From positions 16,300 through 80,299 of the forward strand of contig NZ_AFOZ01000018.1 in assembly GCF_000217915.1 (NCBI RefSeq): a DNA stretch of 64,000 bases. The letters run 5' to 3'. How positions within the stretch are numbered: the first letter of the stretch is position 1; each line of letters begins with the position of its first letter. A model generated the notes under the pieces. The model ran no database searches. It saw only the letters and a list, made by a program, of their open reading frames with translations, and was not told the DNA's origin. A program made the translations under genes and the position numbers. The stretch comes from Shewanella sp. HN-41. GTDB lineage: Bacteria; Pseudomonadota; Gammaproteobacteria; Enterobacterales; Shewanellaceae. Below are positions 55,171 to 64,000 of the stretch, in pieces.

Positions 55171-57458
55171 GCAGTTTCATTGCGTCACAGTTGGTAACCC
55201 TAATGCGGGTAAATCGACACTCTTTAACGCGCTGACTGGCGCGAATCAACAGGTCGGTAACTGGTCAGGTGTGACCGTTGAGAAGAAAACGGGTCATTTC
55301 ACCTTAAATGGTGCCGATGTGTATTTAACTGACTTGCCTGGCATTTATGATTTGCTGCCCGCGGGTAGTAGTTGTGATTGTTCCCTCGATGAGCAAATTG
55401 CCCAACAATATATAGCCGAACAAAGGGTTGATGGCATTATCAATTTAGTCGATGCCACTAACATAGAGCGGCATTTATACCTTACGGCCCAACTGCGAGA
55501 ACTCGCCATTCCTATGGTGGTCGTGCTCAATAAGATTGATGCGGCCATCAAACGCGGCATCAAAGTCGATGTGCACAAGATGAGCCAAGAACTGGGATGT
55601 CCAGTTATCGGAGTTTGCTCACGGGATAGCGCCGATGTCACTAAAGTACAAGCTCAAGTGCTGGATTTGCTCCAAGGCAAAGTTTCTGAAGCACCATTAA
55701 TGCTCAATTATGATGCACAAATTGAAGCGGGTGTGAGCTTACTTTGCAGTAAAGATCCCCAATTAAGCCGTGGCCGCGCCTTGGCAATGCTCGGAAATGG
55801 TTCGGGCTGCGGTAGCTGCAAGAATGCCGAACTGCAGGATGAAGTGAATACTTGCACTGCACAAATATCTTCGCAAGGCCATGATATTGAAGTGATGGTT
55901 GCCACCACAAGGTTCAATTTTGTTGAGCGTGTTTTCAAAAGCTCAGTGAAAGCAGATGACTTTCTGACACTGACCGACAAATTAGATAAGCTGGTGTTGC
56001 ATCCAGTGCTTGGTATTCCGGTATTTTTACTTGTGATGTACCTAATGTTTATGTTCAGCATTAATATCGGCAGTGCCTTTATCGATTTCTTCGACGTGTT
56101 TGCTGGCGCGCTTTTTGTCGATCATTTTGGTGCCATGTTAACCAATATTGGGGCGCCGGAGTGGTTAGTGACTCTACTTGCGGGTGGTGTTGGTCAAGGC
56201 ATTCAAACGGTATCGACCTTTATCCCTGTGATCGCTGCTCTGTTCCTTGGTTTGTCGGTGCTTGAAGGTTCTGGCTATATGGCACGTGCCGCATTTGTGG
56301 TCGATGGCTTGATGCGCCGTATCGGTCTGCCTGGTAAAGCCTTTGTGCCTATGATTGTTGGCTTTGGTTGTTCGGTGCCTGCGATTATGGCGACACGAAC
56401 CTTAGGCAGCGAGCGTGAACGTATTGTCACGGGTATGATGGCGCCATTTTATGTCCTGTGGTGCTCGTTTACCCGTTTATGCACTCTTTGCTGCGGCTTT
56501 TTTCCCCGATTCTGGGCAGAATTTAGTCTTCTTGCTTTACGTTATTGGTATCTTTGCCGCTATCGGTACGGGTTTATTACTCAGAAGCACCCTGTTGCCC
56601 GGCACCAGCAGTGCTGTGGTGATGGAACTGCCAAGCTATGAGATGCCAAAATTTAAAGCCGTTATGGTCCGTACAGGCAAACGCACTAAGAGCTTTATTC
56701 TTGGTGCGGGGAAAACGATTGTGCTGGTGGTAACCTTATTGAACTTTATCAATGCCATAGGTGTTGATGGCACCTTCGGCCATGAAGATAGCCAAGCATC
56801 TTTGTTGAGTGTTGCGAGCCAAAAAATCACGCCAATCTTCTCACCTATGGGAATAGAGCAGGATAACTGGCCAGCAACGGTGGGTATTATCACGGGTATT
56901 TTTGCCAAAGAAGCGGTTGTTGGTACCTTAAACAGTTTGTACAGCACTGCTGCGCCCGCTGATGAAGAGCTTACGCCATTGAGTGAAAGTTTTAATGCGG
57001 CTCTGGCGACGATTCCTGCAAACTTGTTTGGAATTGATCTGGAAGATCCGTTGAAGTTGTCGGTTGGTGATTTGACCAATAAAGAAGCGATAGCAGAAGA
57101 GCAAGGTGTGGCGACATCGACCTTCGGTGCCCTGCAAGCTGGTTTCAGTGGCAAAATTGCGGCATTCTCTTACTTGCTGTTTATCTTGTTGTATACCCCT
57201 TGTGTCGCGGCGATGGGCGCCTTAGTGCATGAGTTTGGCTCCCGTTGGGCGACATTTGCGGCTACGTGGACTTTCTCACTGGCCTATGGCTCTGCGACTG
57301 TGGTCTATCAAGCGGCAACCTTTACGCAGCATCCTGTACAATCGAGTCTGTGGATCGGTTTCTTCCTATTGGCTTTGGCGGGGTTCTACCTTTGGCTTAA
57401 ACATAAGGGAAAAAGAACTCAGCAGATCATTCCTGGGATCCGCATCATTACTGAATAA
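55163..57458 (+). pseudogene. feoB: feoB, Fe(II) transporter, split by a frameshift
   Basis: FeoB is the inner-membrane Fe(II) permease with an N-terminal G domain. GNPNAGKSTLFNALTG (G1), DLPGIYDL (G3) and NKID (G4) are present, followed by the first Gate region (GSGYMARAAFVVDG and GFGCSVPAIMATRTL). The frame then breaks. The first frame (to 56641) reads MMAPFYVLWCSF, while the second (from 56451) reads MSCGARLPVYALFAAAFFP, the family sequence that should follow MMAPF. Removing one T from the TTTT run at 56447-56450 joins them into a 764-residue FeoB of normal length. The insertion falls at about residue 428. This is a real lesion or an assembly error; both halves look otherwise undamaged. 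The start is at 55163, overlapping feoA. Confidence 0.92.
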
Positions 57459-57486
57459 GAAATGTCAGCCCAGTGAAGACAAAGAT

Positions 57487-57518
57487 AAAAGCAGCTTTCA
57501 TGGCTGCTTTTATTGTTT
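57487..57518 (+). terminator. Rho-independent terminator after feoB
   Basis: AAAAGCAGC (57487-57495) pairs with GCTGCTTTT (57503-57511) around seven bases, followed by ATTGTTTT. Confidence 0.85.
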
Positions 57519-57647
57519 TACTATCACGGTAATAACCCCAGACTGTCTAAAAATCAGAGTTTTTAGCACTAGGCATTGTAACTAGTAGTGATCTGTAGGA
57601 TCATGCTGGTTTTCTTAAAATTGCCATTGTTCGCAAAGAGGAATTCC

Positions 57648-59318
57648 ATGAGTCATGTGGACACTGAAGTACGTCCGAGTAACTTTATTCGTAATATCAT
57701 AGATGAGGATCTGCAGAGTGGTAAGCACACGAGTGTGCAGACCCGTTTCCCGCCAGAGCCGAATGGCTACTTACATATAGGCCATGCCAAATCTATCTGC
57801 CTAAATTTTGGCATAGCGCGTGACTATAAAGGTCTATGCAATTTACGTTTTGACGATACCAATCCTGAAAAAGAAGACATAGATTATGTTAATTCTATTC
57901 AGGCGGATGTGCGTTGGCTTGGATTCCAATGGGATGGTGATGTTCGTTATTCATCCAATTATTTTGACCAGTTACATCAATATGCGCTGGAGCTGATCAA
58001 TAAAGGTTTGGCCTATGTGTGTTTCTTGAATGCCGATGAAACCCGTGAATACCGTGGCACCCTAAAAGAGCCGGGCAAAAATAGCCCATATCGTGATACT
58101 TCCGTGGAAGAAAATCAGCATTTATTTGAAAAAATGCGTTTAGGTGAATTCAAAGAAGGTGAGTGTGCGCTGCGTGCCAAAATCGATATGGCATCACCCT
58201 TTATGTGTATGCGTGATCCGGTTATTTACCGCATCCGCTTTGCACATCATCACCAAACCGGTGACAAGTGGTGCATATATCCTATGTACGATTTTACCCA
58301 CTGTATTTCCGATGCTTTGGAGCATATTACCCATTCATTATGTACGTTAGAGTTCCAAGACAACCGCCGCCTTTATGACTGGGTATTGGATAATTTAGAT
58401 GATTTTCAAGCACCAAACCGTACCCGTCAGTACGAGTTTTCACGCTTGAATCTCGAATATACCTTAATGTCTAAGCGTAAACTTAACGATCTTGTGACCC
58501 GTAAGCTCGTCTCTGGCTGGGATGACCCTCGCATGCCGACCATTGCAGGCCTACGTCGTCGGGGTTATACACCCGCATCAATTCGTGAGTTTTGTCAGCG
58601 CATTGGTATCACTAAACAAGAAAATATGATCGAAGCGGCCATGCTCGATGCTTGTATTCGTGAAGAGCTTAACGAACACGCACCGCGCGCAATGGCAGTA
58701 CTACGTCCATTAAAAGTGGTGATTGAGAATTATCCTGAGGGGCAAATTGAGACCATTCAAGCGGCCGCTCATCCAAATGATGAGAGCATGGGGACGCGTG
58801 AATTAGCCTTTGGTCGTGAAATATTGATTGATGTGGCCGATTTTAAAGAAGAAGCCAACAAGCAATACAAACGTTTAGTCACAGGTAAAGAAGTACGTTT
58901 GCGTAATGCCTATGTGATCAAGGCCGAGCGCTGTGATAAAGACAGCGAAGGTAATATCACTGTGGTGTACTGTACTTATGATCCTGAAACTCTTGGTAAA
59001 AATCCTGCAGATGGCCGTAAAGTCAAAGGTGTGATCCACTGGGTTGAGGCTTCTAGCGCGAAACCTGCAGAATTTCGTTTATATCAGCGCTTATTCACCG
59101 ATCCTAATCCTGCGGCTGCTGAGACCGTGGATGAGGTATTAAATCCTGAATCTTTAGTCGTTGTAAATGGGATGGTTGAGGCTAGTCTAGTGAATGCACC
59201 AGCCGAGAAGGCTTATCAGTTTGAGCGTGAAGGCTATTTCTGTGCCGATAATAAAGACTCAGCGCCGGAACATTTAGTCTTTAATCTCACGGTTGTACTG
59301 CGTGACTCTTTTGAATAA
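57648..59318 (+). CDS. glnS: GlnS, glutaminyl-tRNA synthetase
   Basis: This is a 556-residue class Ib synthetase charging tRNA-Gln. [21 protein letters not shown] near residue 35 contains the HIGH motif. [11 protein letters not shown] follows, and [11 protein letters not shown] near residue 270 is the KMSKS equivalent. The C-terminal beta-barrel anticodon-binding domains fill residues 340-556. I start at the ATG at 57648 after AAAGAGGAA; the frame upstream only adds a non-family leader. It is monocistronic between terminators. Confidence 0.97.
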   Translation: MSHVDTEVRPSNFIRNIIDEDLQSGKHTSVQTRFPPEPNGYLHIGHAKSICLNFGIARDYKGLCNLRFDDTNPEKEDIDYVNSIQADVRWLGFQWDGDVRYSSNYFDQLHQYALELINKGLAYVCFLNADETREYRGTLKEPGKNSPYRDTSVEENQHLFEKMRLGEFKEGECALRAKIDMASPFMCMRDPVIYRIRFAHHHQTGDKWCIYPMYDFTHCISDALEHITHSLCTLEFQDNRRLYDWVLDNLDDFQAPNRTRQYEFSRLNLEYTLMSKRKLNDLVTRKLVSGWDDPRMPTIAGLRRRGYTPASIREFCQRIGITKQENMIEAAMLDACIREELNEHAPRAMAVLRPLKVVIENYPEGQIETIQAAAHPNDESMGTRELAFGREILIDVADFKEEANKQYKRLVTGKEVRLRNAYVIKAERCDKDSEGNITVVYCTYDPETLGKNPADGRKVKGVIHWVEASSAKPAEFRLYQRLFTDPNPAAAETVDEVLNPESLVVVNGMVEASLVNAPAEKAYQFEREGYFCADNKDSAPEHLVFNLTVVLRDSFE

Positions 59319-59390
59319 GTGTTGAATAAGTGTTGCGCTAATATGTCGATTGAGCGTTAAATTACACTCGATGGCTAACATATATTAAAG

Positions 59391-59422
59391 AAGGCCCATA
59401 GATTTTATCTAGGGCCTTTTTT
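59391..59422. terminator. Terminator between glnS and the YIP1 gene
   Basis: AAGGCCC (59391-59397) pairs with GGGCCTT (59412-59418), extended by TAGA/TCTA across one bulged base, and T residues follow to 59422. It can also serve the convergent YIP1 gene. Confidence 0.8.
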
Positions 59423-59465
59423 ATGTTTACTGAATAAGACAACCTAGGCCAATAGGCTTTAGCCG

Positions 59466-60062
59466 TTATTGATACATAGGTCCAAATCCTAAACTCCAAA
59501 GGATGACACTCGCAGCCATTAATCCCACGAGGAGTACAAGACCCGCAGTAACCATGGAGCTGGCGTAGATAAAGCCTTTCTCCTCTGGAATATTCATAAT
59601 GATCGGCACGCCAGCGTAGAGTAAATAGACCGAGTAGGCTAAACCTATCAGCCCAACAATCATAATAAACCAGAGTACGGGATAAAGTGCTGCGATCCCC
59701 ACCATAAACAAGGGGGTTGCAGTGTAGGAAGCAAGCTCTAATGCTTGAGTGTAAGTTGGCTGTGCATCAAAGGTTTTTGCCATCCAGTAGGCTAAATAGG
59801 CGAGGGCGAATACGCCTGCAATCAGGCCTAGATACATGCCCGCTGACATAAACATTGCGCTTTGAGGTGTAAGGTAAATAGGTTCGCCAGCCCCAGGATT
59901 CCAGCCTATATATGCCGTGGCAATATAACTGCAAATCGCAGGAATTAAAGCAATAAGTAATACATGACTTAAGCTACTCTTTAGTGCTTCATGGTTTTTT
60001 TCAATCGTCTGCCACTCTTGTTTTGGATGAGTGTATAGCCCCATTAAGTGATTTAGTATCAT
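59466..60062 (-). CDS. YIP1 family membrane protein
   Basis: This 198-residue protein has about five hydrophobic segments. The opening LMGLYTHPKQEWQTIEKN is the short amphipathic start usual in bacterial YIP1 family proteins. AYLAYWMAKTFDAQPTYTQALELASYTATPLFMVGIAALYPVLWFI (segments KTFDAQPTYTQAL and YTATPLFMVGI) is the conserved core. Function in bacteria is unknown. It is transcribed alone on the minus strand, with a perfect inverted repeat in its upstream region at 60131-60170. Confidence 0.85.
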   Translation of the reverse strand: MILNHLMGLYTHPKQEWQTIEKNHEALKSSLSHVLLIALIPAICSYIATAYIGWNPGAGEPIYLTPQSAMFMSAGMYLGLIAGVFALAYLAYWMAKTFDAQPTYTQALELASYTATPLFMVGIAALYPVLWFIMIVGLIGLAYSVYLLYAGVPIIMNIPEEKGFIYASSMVTAGLVLLVGLMAASVILWSLGFGPMYQ

Positions 60063-60130
60063 TATAATTATCCTTGTTCAGCATTGATGAATGGCTCGCC
60101 AAACGTCAGACGAGCTGATAACAGCTCCGC

Positions 60131-60170
60131 AATGGTGATTAAAATGTCCCCTATCCTTTTAATCACCATT
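60131..60170. promoter_or_regulatory. Perfect 14-bp inverted repeat upstream of the YIP1 gene
   Basis: AATGGTGATTAAAA (60131-60144) is repeated as TTTTAATCACCATT (60157-60170) with a 12-base spacer. It is 69 bp upstream of the YIP1 start and 175 bp upstream of miaE. No T-run follows on either side, so it is more like an operator or a 5' leader hairpin than a terminator. Confidence 0.6.
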
Positions 60171-60344
60171 GATTTCACCCTTTGGATCCTGAGCGCCTTA
60201 GTGATCTGGATCTCAGTTCCTTAGAGTGTAGATTATTTATTGAACAAAAAGTTCAGGTCGTCAAGTTTACTGAAAGCTAATGCTACAGCTTATGGCTAAA
60301 TATGCGTAAAATAGCGTGATTTTTTTAATGAGGTTGAGTGAGTT

Positions 60345-61109
60345 ATGCAGCAATTATTGGCCCCTATTCATGGTTTTCTTCGTTGTGAAACTCCCCAAAC
60401 TTGGATTGATATCGCACGTGCGGAGTCTTCTTTAGAGGAGTTACTGATAGACCATTGTAATTGCGAGCTAAAGGCCGCTCAGACCGCGATGTTCTTGTTA
60501 AGACGTTATGCCTTGAGTCAAGACAGTGGCCGCTCGTTACTAACTTGGGCTAAACCCTATGAGGAGTTTGTTTATCTTAAGGATCGCAATATTGAACAGT
60601 TTCTTGCCCGGGATGTAAAAAAGAATGAGTTGATCGCATCTTTGCAGCCTAATGAACACTTTAAATTCGCGCAGGACCTTATTCCACCACTGATCCGATT
60701 GATTAAGGAAGAGTTCCATCACTTCGAGCAGGTATTAGAATTGATGCGCGCCAGACACATTCCTTACCGAAATATCCGCGCTGGCCGTTACGCCAAGGGT
60801 ATGATGAGCCATGTGACTACCCATGAGAAAGATATCCTAAGAGATAAATTAATAGTCGGGGCGTATATCGAAGCACGCTCCTGTGAGCGCTTTGCTAAGC
60901 TAGCCCCGTATTTAGATGCGCAATTAGGTAAGTTTTATGTGTCTTTACTGCGCTCAGAGGCGAGGCATTATGAAGACTATTTAAGCTTGGCTCAGTTGGT
61001 TTCACCTGAGGATATCAGTGAACGGGTCGCCTATTTTGGTGAGCGGGAAGCTGAACTGATTATGGCTGCGGATGATGAATTTCGGTTCCATAGCGGGCAA
61101 CCACTATAA
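60345..61109 (+). CDS. miaE: MiaE, tRNA ms2io6A hydroxylase
   Basis: This 254-residue non-heme diiron monooxygenase hydroxylates the isopentenyl group of ms2i6A-37 in tRNAs reading UNN codons. The diiron ligands are spread in the ferritin-like pattern: ARAESSLEELLIDHCNCELKAAQ (residues about 25-47), KEEFHHFEQVLELM near residue 125, and RSEARHYEDYLSLAQ near residue 205, each with the E-x-x-H pair. It is divergent from the YIP1 gene and convergent with lpxH. Confidence 0.93.
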   Translation: MQQLLAPIHGFLRCETPQTWIDIARAESSLEELLIDHCNCELKAAQTAMFLLRRYALSQDSGRSLLTWAKPYEEFVYLKDRNIEQFLARDVKKNELIASLQPNEHFKFAQDLIPPLIRLIKEEFHHFEQVLELMRARHIPYRNIRAGRYAKGMMSHVTTHEKDILRDKLIVGAYIEARSCERFAKLAPYLDAQLGKFYVSLLRSEARHYEDYLSLAQLVSPEDISERVAYFGEREAELIMAADDEFRFHSGQPL

Positions 61110-61204
61110 CCTGGTCCAGTTTTATTGGGTGAAATAGTGTGAAGCAAGCCGCTTCTATAACGATTAACGGCCCCGTAGAACCGTTAATATGCTTAACAGT
61201 TCAC

Positions 61205-61927
61205 CTATGATGCTGAATCGAAGGGTAAACGAAGTAAACTCAGCCCTTCAGTGCTCACACTGAGTACACTGCCTTGTTCATACCAATCACCGACCACAAT
61301 ACGCTTATTGCCATTCTCAAGTTGATGAATTGCAGGCCTATGGGTATGACCGTGGATCATATGTTGAGTGTGTGTCTTGGCAAATAGCGCATCGACAGCA
61401 TTAGGCTCAACATCCATGATGGTGTCGCTTTTTTGCTTATTACTGCTCTTACTTTTGCGACGGATTTTATCGGCAATACCTTGGCGCCTTTTTTTAGACA
61501 GACAGCCGTAAAGCCAACGGGCGAGGGCAAAACTACGTAATTTTCTAAAGCGTTGATAGGCTTTATCTAAAGTGCATAGGCTATCGCCGTGCAAAATGAC
61601 AGTGTCGACACCGTATAACTTTAGACAGGTGATTTCGGGTAATATTTGCATGCCAGCAGCGCGTGCAAAATGTTTACCTAGCATAAAGTCCCGATTGCCG
61701 TGGATAAAATACACTGGCAGCTTATGTGACACTTGCCTAAGCTTTTCGGCGAGGTCGAGGGCAAAAGGTGCGGCGATATCATCACCAACCCAGACTTCAA
61801 ACAAATCACCAAGAATATAGAGTGCCTCGGCATCATCGAGCTCTGTGTCGAGGAAGCGAGTGAACGCTTGGGTGATATCAAGACGATCTGCACTCAGGTG
61901 CAGATCGCCTATAAATAGAGTTCGCAT
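61205..61927 (-). CDS. lpxH: LpxH, UDP-2,3-diacylglucosamine diphosphatase
   Basis: This is a 240-residue metallophosphoesterase of lipid A synthesis at the inner-membrane surface. [15 protein letters not shown] near the start, [33 protein letters not shown] and [26 protein letters not shown] follow, then [11 protein letters not shown] near residue 195. This is the complete set of metal-binding motifs, with the LpxH-specific Arg-rich insert. It hydrolyses UDP-2,3-diacylglucosamine to lipid X and UMP. It follows ppiB by nine bp, so the two are cotranscribed. Confidence 0.95.
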   Translation of the reverse strand: MRTLFIGDLHLSADRLDITQAFTRFLDTELDDAEALYILGDLFEVWVGDDIAAPFALDLAEKLRQVSHKLPVYFIHGNRDFMLGKHFARAAGMQILPEITCLKLYGVDTVILHGDSLCTLDKAYQRFRKLRSFALARWLYGCLSKKRRQGIADKIRRKSKSSNKQKSDTIMDVEPNAVDALFAKTHTQHMIHGHTHRPAIHQLENGNKRIVVGDWYEQGSVLSVSTEGLSLLRLPFDSAS

Positions 61928-61936
61928 TCGCAGGGA

Positions 61937-62431
61937 TTATGCCGCAACGCTGACTTTTTCAATCACAACGGCCTCTAATGGCACATCCTGATGCATGCCG
62001 CGATTGCCAGTGCTAACCGCTTTAATTTTTTCGATAACGTCCATACCTTCAACCACTTCACCGAATACGCAGTAACCCCAACCTTGAGAGGTTTCTGATT
62101 TGAAATCGAGGAAAGTATTATCGTTTACGTTAATGAAAAACTGCGCTGTAGCCGAATGGGGATCAGAGGTGCGTGCCATGGCGATAGTGCCAGTGCGATT
62201 TGATAAGCCGTTGTTGGCTTCATTCTTTACTGGCTCACTGCAGCGTTTTTGGTTCATATCCGCAGTAAAACCACCACCTTGGATCATAAAACCGTCAATT
62301 ACACGGTGGAAAATCGTACCGTCGAAGAAACCATCGTCAACATATTTCATGAAATTTGCTACGGTTAATGGTGCTTTTTCAGCATTCAGTTGCAGTTTAA
62401 TGTCGCCCAAATTGGTGTGTAATGTGATCAT
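61937..62431 (-). CDS. ppiB: PpiB, cytoplasmic cyclophilin-type peptidyl-prolyl isomerase
   Basis: This 164-residue protein has no signal peptide, which points to the cytoplasmic PpiB rather than the periplasmic Ppi[18 protein letters not shown] near residue 36 holds the catalytic Arg, [27 protein letters not shown] near residue 85 is the substrate-binding groove, and [17 protein letters not shown] follows. It is the first gene of ppiB-lpxH, divergent from cysS, as in other gammaproteobacteria. Confidence 0.96.
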   Translation of the reverse strand: MITLHTNLGDIKLQLNAEKAPLTVANFMKYVDDGFFDGTIFHRVIDGFMIQGGGFTADMNQKRCSEPVKNEANNGLSNRTGTIAMARTSDPHSATAQFFINVNDNTFLDFKSETSQGWGYCVFGEVVEGMDVIEKIKAVSTGNRGMHQDVPLEAVVIEKVSVAA

Positions 62432-62571
62432 GTTTTCATACTCTCAGTAAATAGTGGCGCGATTCTAACTTATCTCGGATTGCGCGCAAAGTGCAGTATT
62501 CAAAAGCCGTCCGGCCATGATAAACTGACTCCTTGATTTTACTCCTGAATGTATTATTGAAGAGAATGCCG

Positions 62572-63951
62572 ATGTTGAAGATTTACAACAGTATTACCCG
62601 CCAAAAACAGGAATTTAAGCCAATCAACCCCGGAAAAATTGGAATGTACGTGTGTGGTGTGACCATATACGATCTCTGTCATATTGGTCACGGGCGTACT
62701 TTTGTTTCCTTTGACATGATCGTGCGTTACCTGCGTTATGTGGGCTATGAGGTGAATTTTCAGCGCAATATTACCGATGTCGATGACAAAATTATTAAAC
62801 GTGCTAACGAAAATAATGAAAGCTGTGAAGCCTTAACCGAGCGTTTGATTGGCGAGATGCATCGGGATTTTGATGCATTAAATATGTTGCGTCCTGACTT
62901 TGAGCCGCGGGCAACCCTACATATTGAAGAAATCATCGATATGGTTGAGCGTTTACTTGAACGTGGTCACGCCTATGTTGCCGCCGATGGTGATGTGCTA
63001 TTCAGTGTGGCATCTTACCCTGATTATGGCCGTTTATCTGGGCAAAATTTAGATCAACTGCAAGCTGGTGCTCGGGTTGAAGTGGACGAAAACAAGCAAA
63101 ATCCAATGGATTTCGTGCTGTGGAAAATGTCTAAACCCGGCGAGCCAACGTGGGAATCACCTTGGGGGCCGGGTCGTCCTGGCTGGCACATTGAATGCTC
63201 TGCCATGAACAGCAAACATTTGGGGCTGCATTTTGATATTCATGGCGGCGGCTCTGACTTACAGTTCCCACACCATGAAAACGAAATCGCTCAGTCTTGC
63301 TGTGCCCATGACACGCCATATGTGAACTATTGGATGCACACGGGCATGGTGATGGTTGACCGTGAAAAGATGTCAAAATCCTTAGGCAACTTCTTCACCA
63401 TTCGCGATGTACTCGGACATTACGATGCCGAAACAGTGCGTTACTTCCTGTTATCGGGCCACTATCGCAGCCAATTGAATTACTCTGAAGAGAATTTAAA
63501 ACAAGCTCGTGCTGCGCTAGAACGTTTGTATACGGCGATTAAAGATGTTGACTTGACCGTTGCTGCCGACCCAGCGGAGGAATTTGTCGCTAAGTTTAAA
63601 GCGGCAATGGACGATGATTTTAACACCCCAGAAGCTTACTCAGTGCTTTTTGATATGGTGCGTGAAATTAATCGCCTAAAAACGACGGATATTGCTAAGG
63701 CATCGGCCCTTGCGGTGGCGATGAAGCAATTAGCCGATGTACTAGGGCTGTTAAGCCAAGATCCGAGTGCCTTCTTTAAGGGTGAGGGCAGTGATGATGA
63801 AGTGGCAGAAATTGAAGCTTTAATCGTTGAACGTAACCGTGCCCGTACCGAAAAAGATTGGGCCGCCGCCGATGTGGCGCGCAATCGTTTGAATGAACTC
63901 GGCGTAGTTTTGGAAGATGGCCCAAGTGGCACTACTTGGCGTAAGAAATAA
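62572..63951 (+). CDS. cysS: CysS, cysteinyl-tRNA synthetase
   Basis: This is a 459-residue class Ia synthetase. [24 protein letters not shown] near residue 22 has the HIGH motif and the first zinc Cys. [15 protein letters not shown] and [14 protein letters not shown] supply the other zinc ligands (Cys, His, Glu). [17 protein letters not shown] near residue 265 has KMSKS. I start at the ATG at 62572, seven bases after GAAGAG; the ATG at 62566 and the start at 62533 are less likely. The 49 bases after its stop codon show no further gene before the window ends. Confidence 0.97.
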   Translation: MLKIYNSITRQKQEFKPINPGKIGMYVCGVTIYDLCHIGHGRTFVSFDMIVRYLRYVGYEVNFQRNITDVDDKIIKRANENNESCEALTERLIGEMHRDFDALNMLRPDFEPRATLHIEEIIDMVERLLERGHAYVAADGDVLFSVASYPDYGRLSGQNLDQLQAGARVEVDENKQNPMDFVLWKMSKPGEPTWESPWGPGRPGWHIECSAMNSKHLGLHFDIHGGGSDLQFPHHENEIAQSCCAHDTPYVNYWMHTGMVMVDREKMSKSLGNFFTIRDVLGHYDAETVRYFLLSGHYRSQLNYSEENLKQARAALERLYTAIKDVDLTVAADPAEEFVAKFKAAMDDDFNTPEAYSVLFDMVREINRLKTTDIAKASALAVAMKQLADVLGLLSQDPSAFFKGEGSDDEVAEIEALIVERNRARTEKDWAAADVARNRLNELGVVLEDGPSGTTWRKK

Positions 63952-64000
63952 GCTGATTAACGATATTCTGCAATCAAGATAAGCTTCAGCCATAAAAAAC

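Noticed and set aside
56447..56450. Programmed frameshift in feoB
   Set aside because: The site would need a +1 shift without the usual rare codon or stop signal, and other FeoB proteins are read in one frame.
61163..61188. Terminator between miaE and lpxH
   Set aside because: ATTAACGG pairs with CCGTTAAT, but neither strand has a T-run after it, so I do not list it.

Overview
The window is a chromosomal segment of a Shewanella species close to S. oneidensis. The strongest evidence is the complete metal-reduction locus at about 41.5-54.5 kb (mtrB, mtrA, mtrC, omcA, mtrF, mtrE, mtrD, all on the minus strand) next to feoAB, followed by glnS, miaE, lpxH, ppiB and cysS. The long-chain olefin cluster oleABCD lies near the other end. 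As I recall it, the order matches the S. oneidensis MR-1 chromosome from the ole genes to cysS. No rRNA, tRNA, CRISPR array, transposase or phage gene was seen.

Layout. 0-6 kb: a VOC protein, a DUF502 membrane protein, a BCCT betaine/choline-type transporter, a YajD-type HNH protein, a DUF1289 protein and a methyltransferase. 6-11.3 kb: oleA-oleB-oleC-oleD, which condense two fatty acyl chains head to head into a long olefin. 11.3-19 kb: small membrane and secreted proteins, a TerC/Alx family protein, an unrecognised 512-residue secreted protein with one CXXCH, a phosphohexomutase, a VOC protein, a GyrI-like protein and a YafY/WYL regulator. 19.5-22.4 kb: a large TonB-dependent receptor after a very AT-rich leader. 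22.7-26.6 kb: a VOC gene/LysR gene pair, a membrane protein and azlCD, with a decayed azlD tail and a broken AraC regulator. 26.6-30.7 kb: a repeat-rich accessory island carrying a DUF4124 protein and an AT-rich 568-residue protein that looks like an ApeA-type HEPN antiphage protein. 30.8-38.2 kb: panP, glycerate kinase, GntP permease, a catalase-like peroxidase and a CdaR regulator; the kinase, permease and regulator form a glycerate module. 38.4-41.3 kb: an M4 metalloprotease, a uracil-DNA glycosylase family protein and a membrane protein. 41.5-57.5 kb: mtr/omc and feo. 57.6-64 kb: housekeeping genes.

How the electron-transfer genes fit together. MtrA and MtrD are periplasmic decaheme proteins, each threaded into a porin (MtrB and MtrE respectively). 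MtrC, MtrF and OmcA are outer-surface decaheme lipoproteins. The DNA suggests three transcription units (mtrDEF, omcA, mtrCAB). Each has a CRP-like site 130-180 bp upstream, and a strong terminator separates omcA from mtrC. A divergent feoAB takes up ferrous iron, the product of iron reduction.

Two conserved genes, mtrC and feoB, each carry a single-base insertion that splits the reading frame. Either they are broken in this strain or the assembly has errors. The most unusual regions are the 24.8-30.7 kb island (mosaic repeats, palindromes sharing a CATCCATG centre, a candidate defence gene) and the azlD remnant that marks an old insertion boundary.
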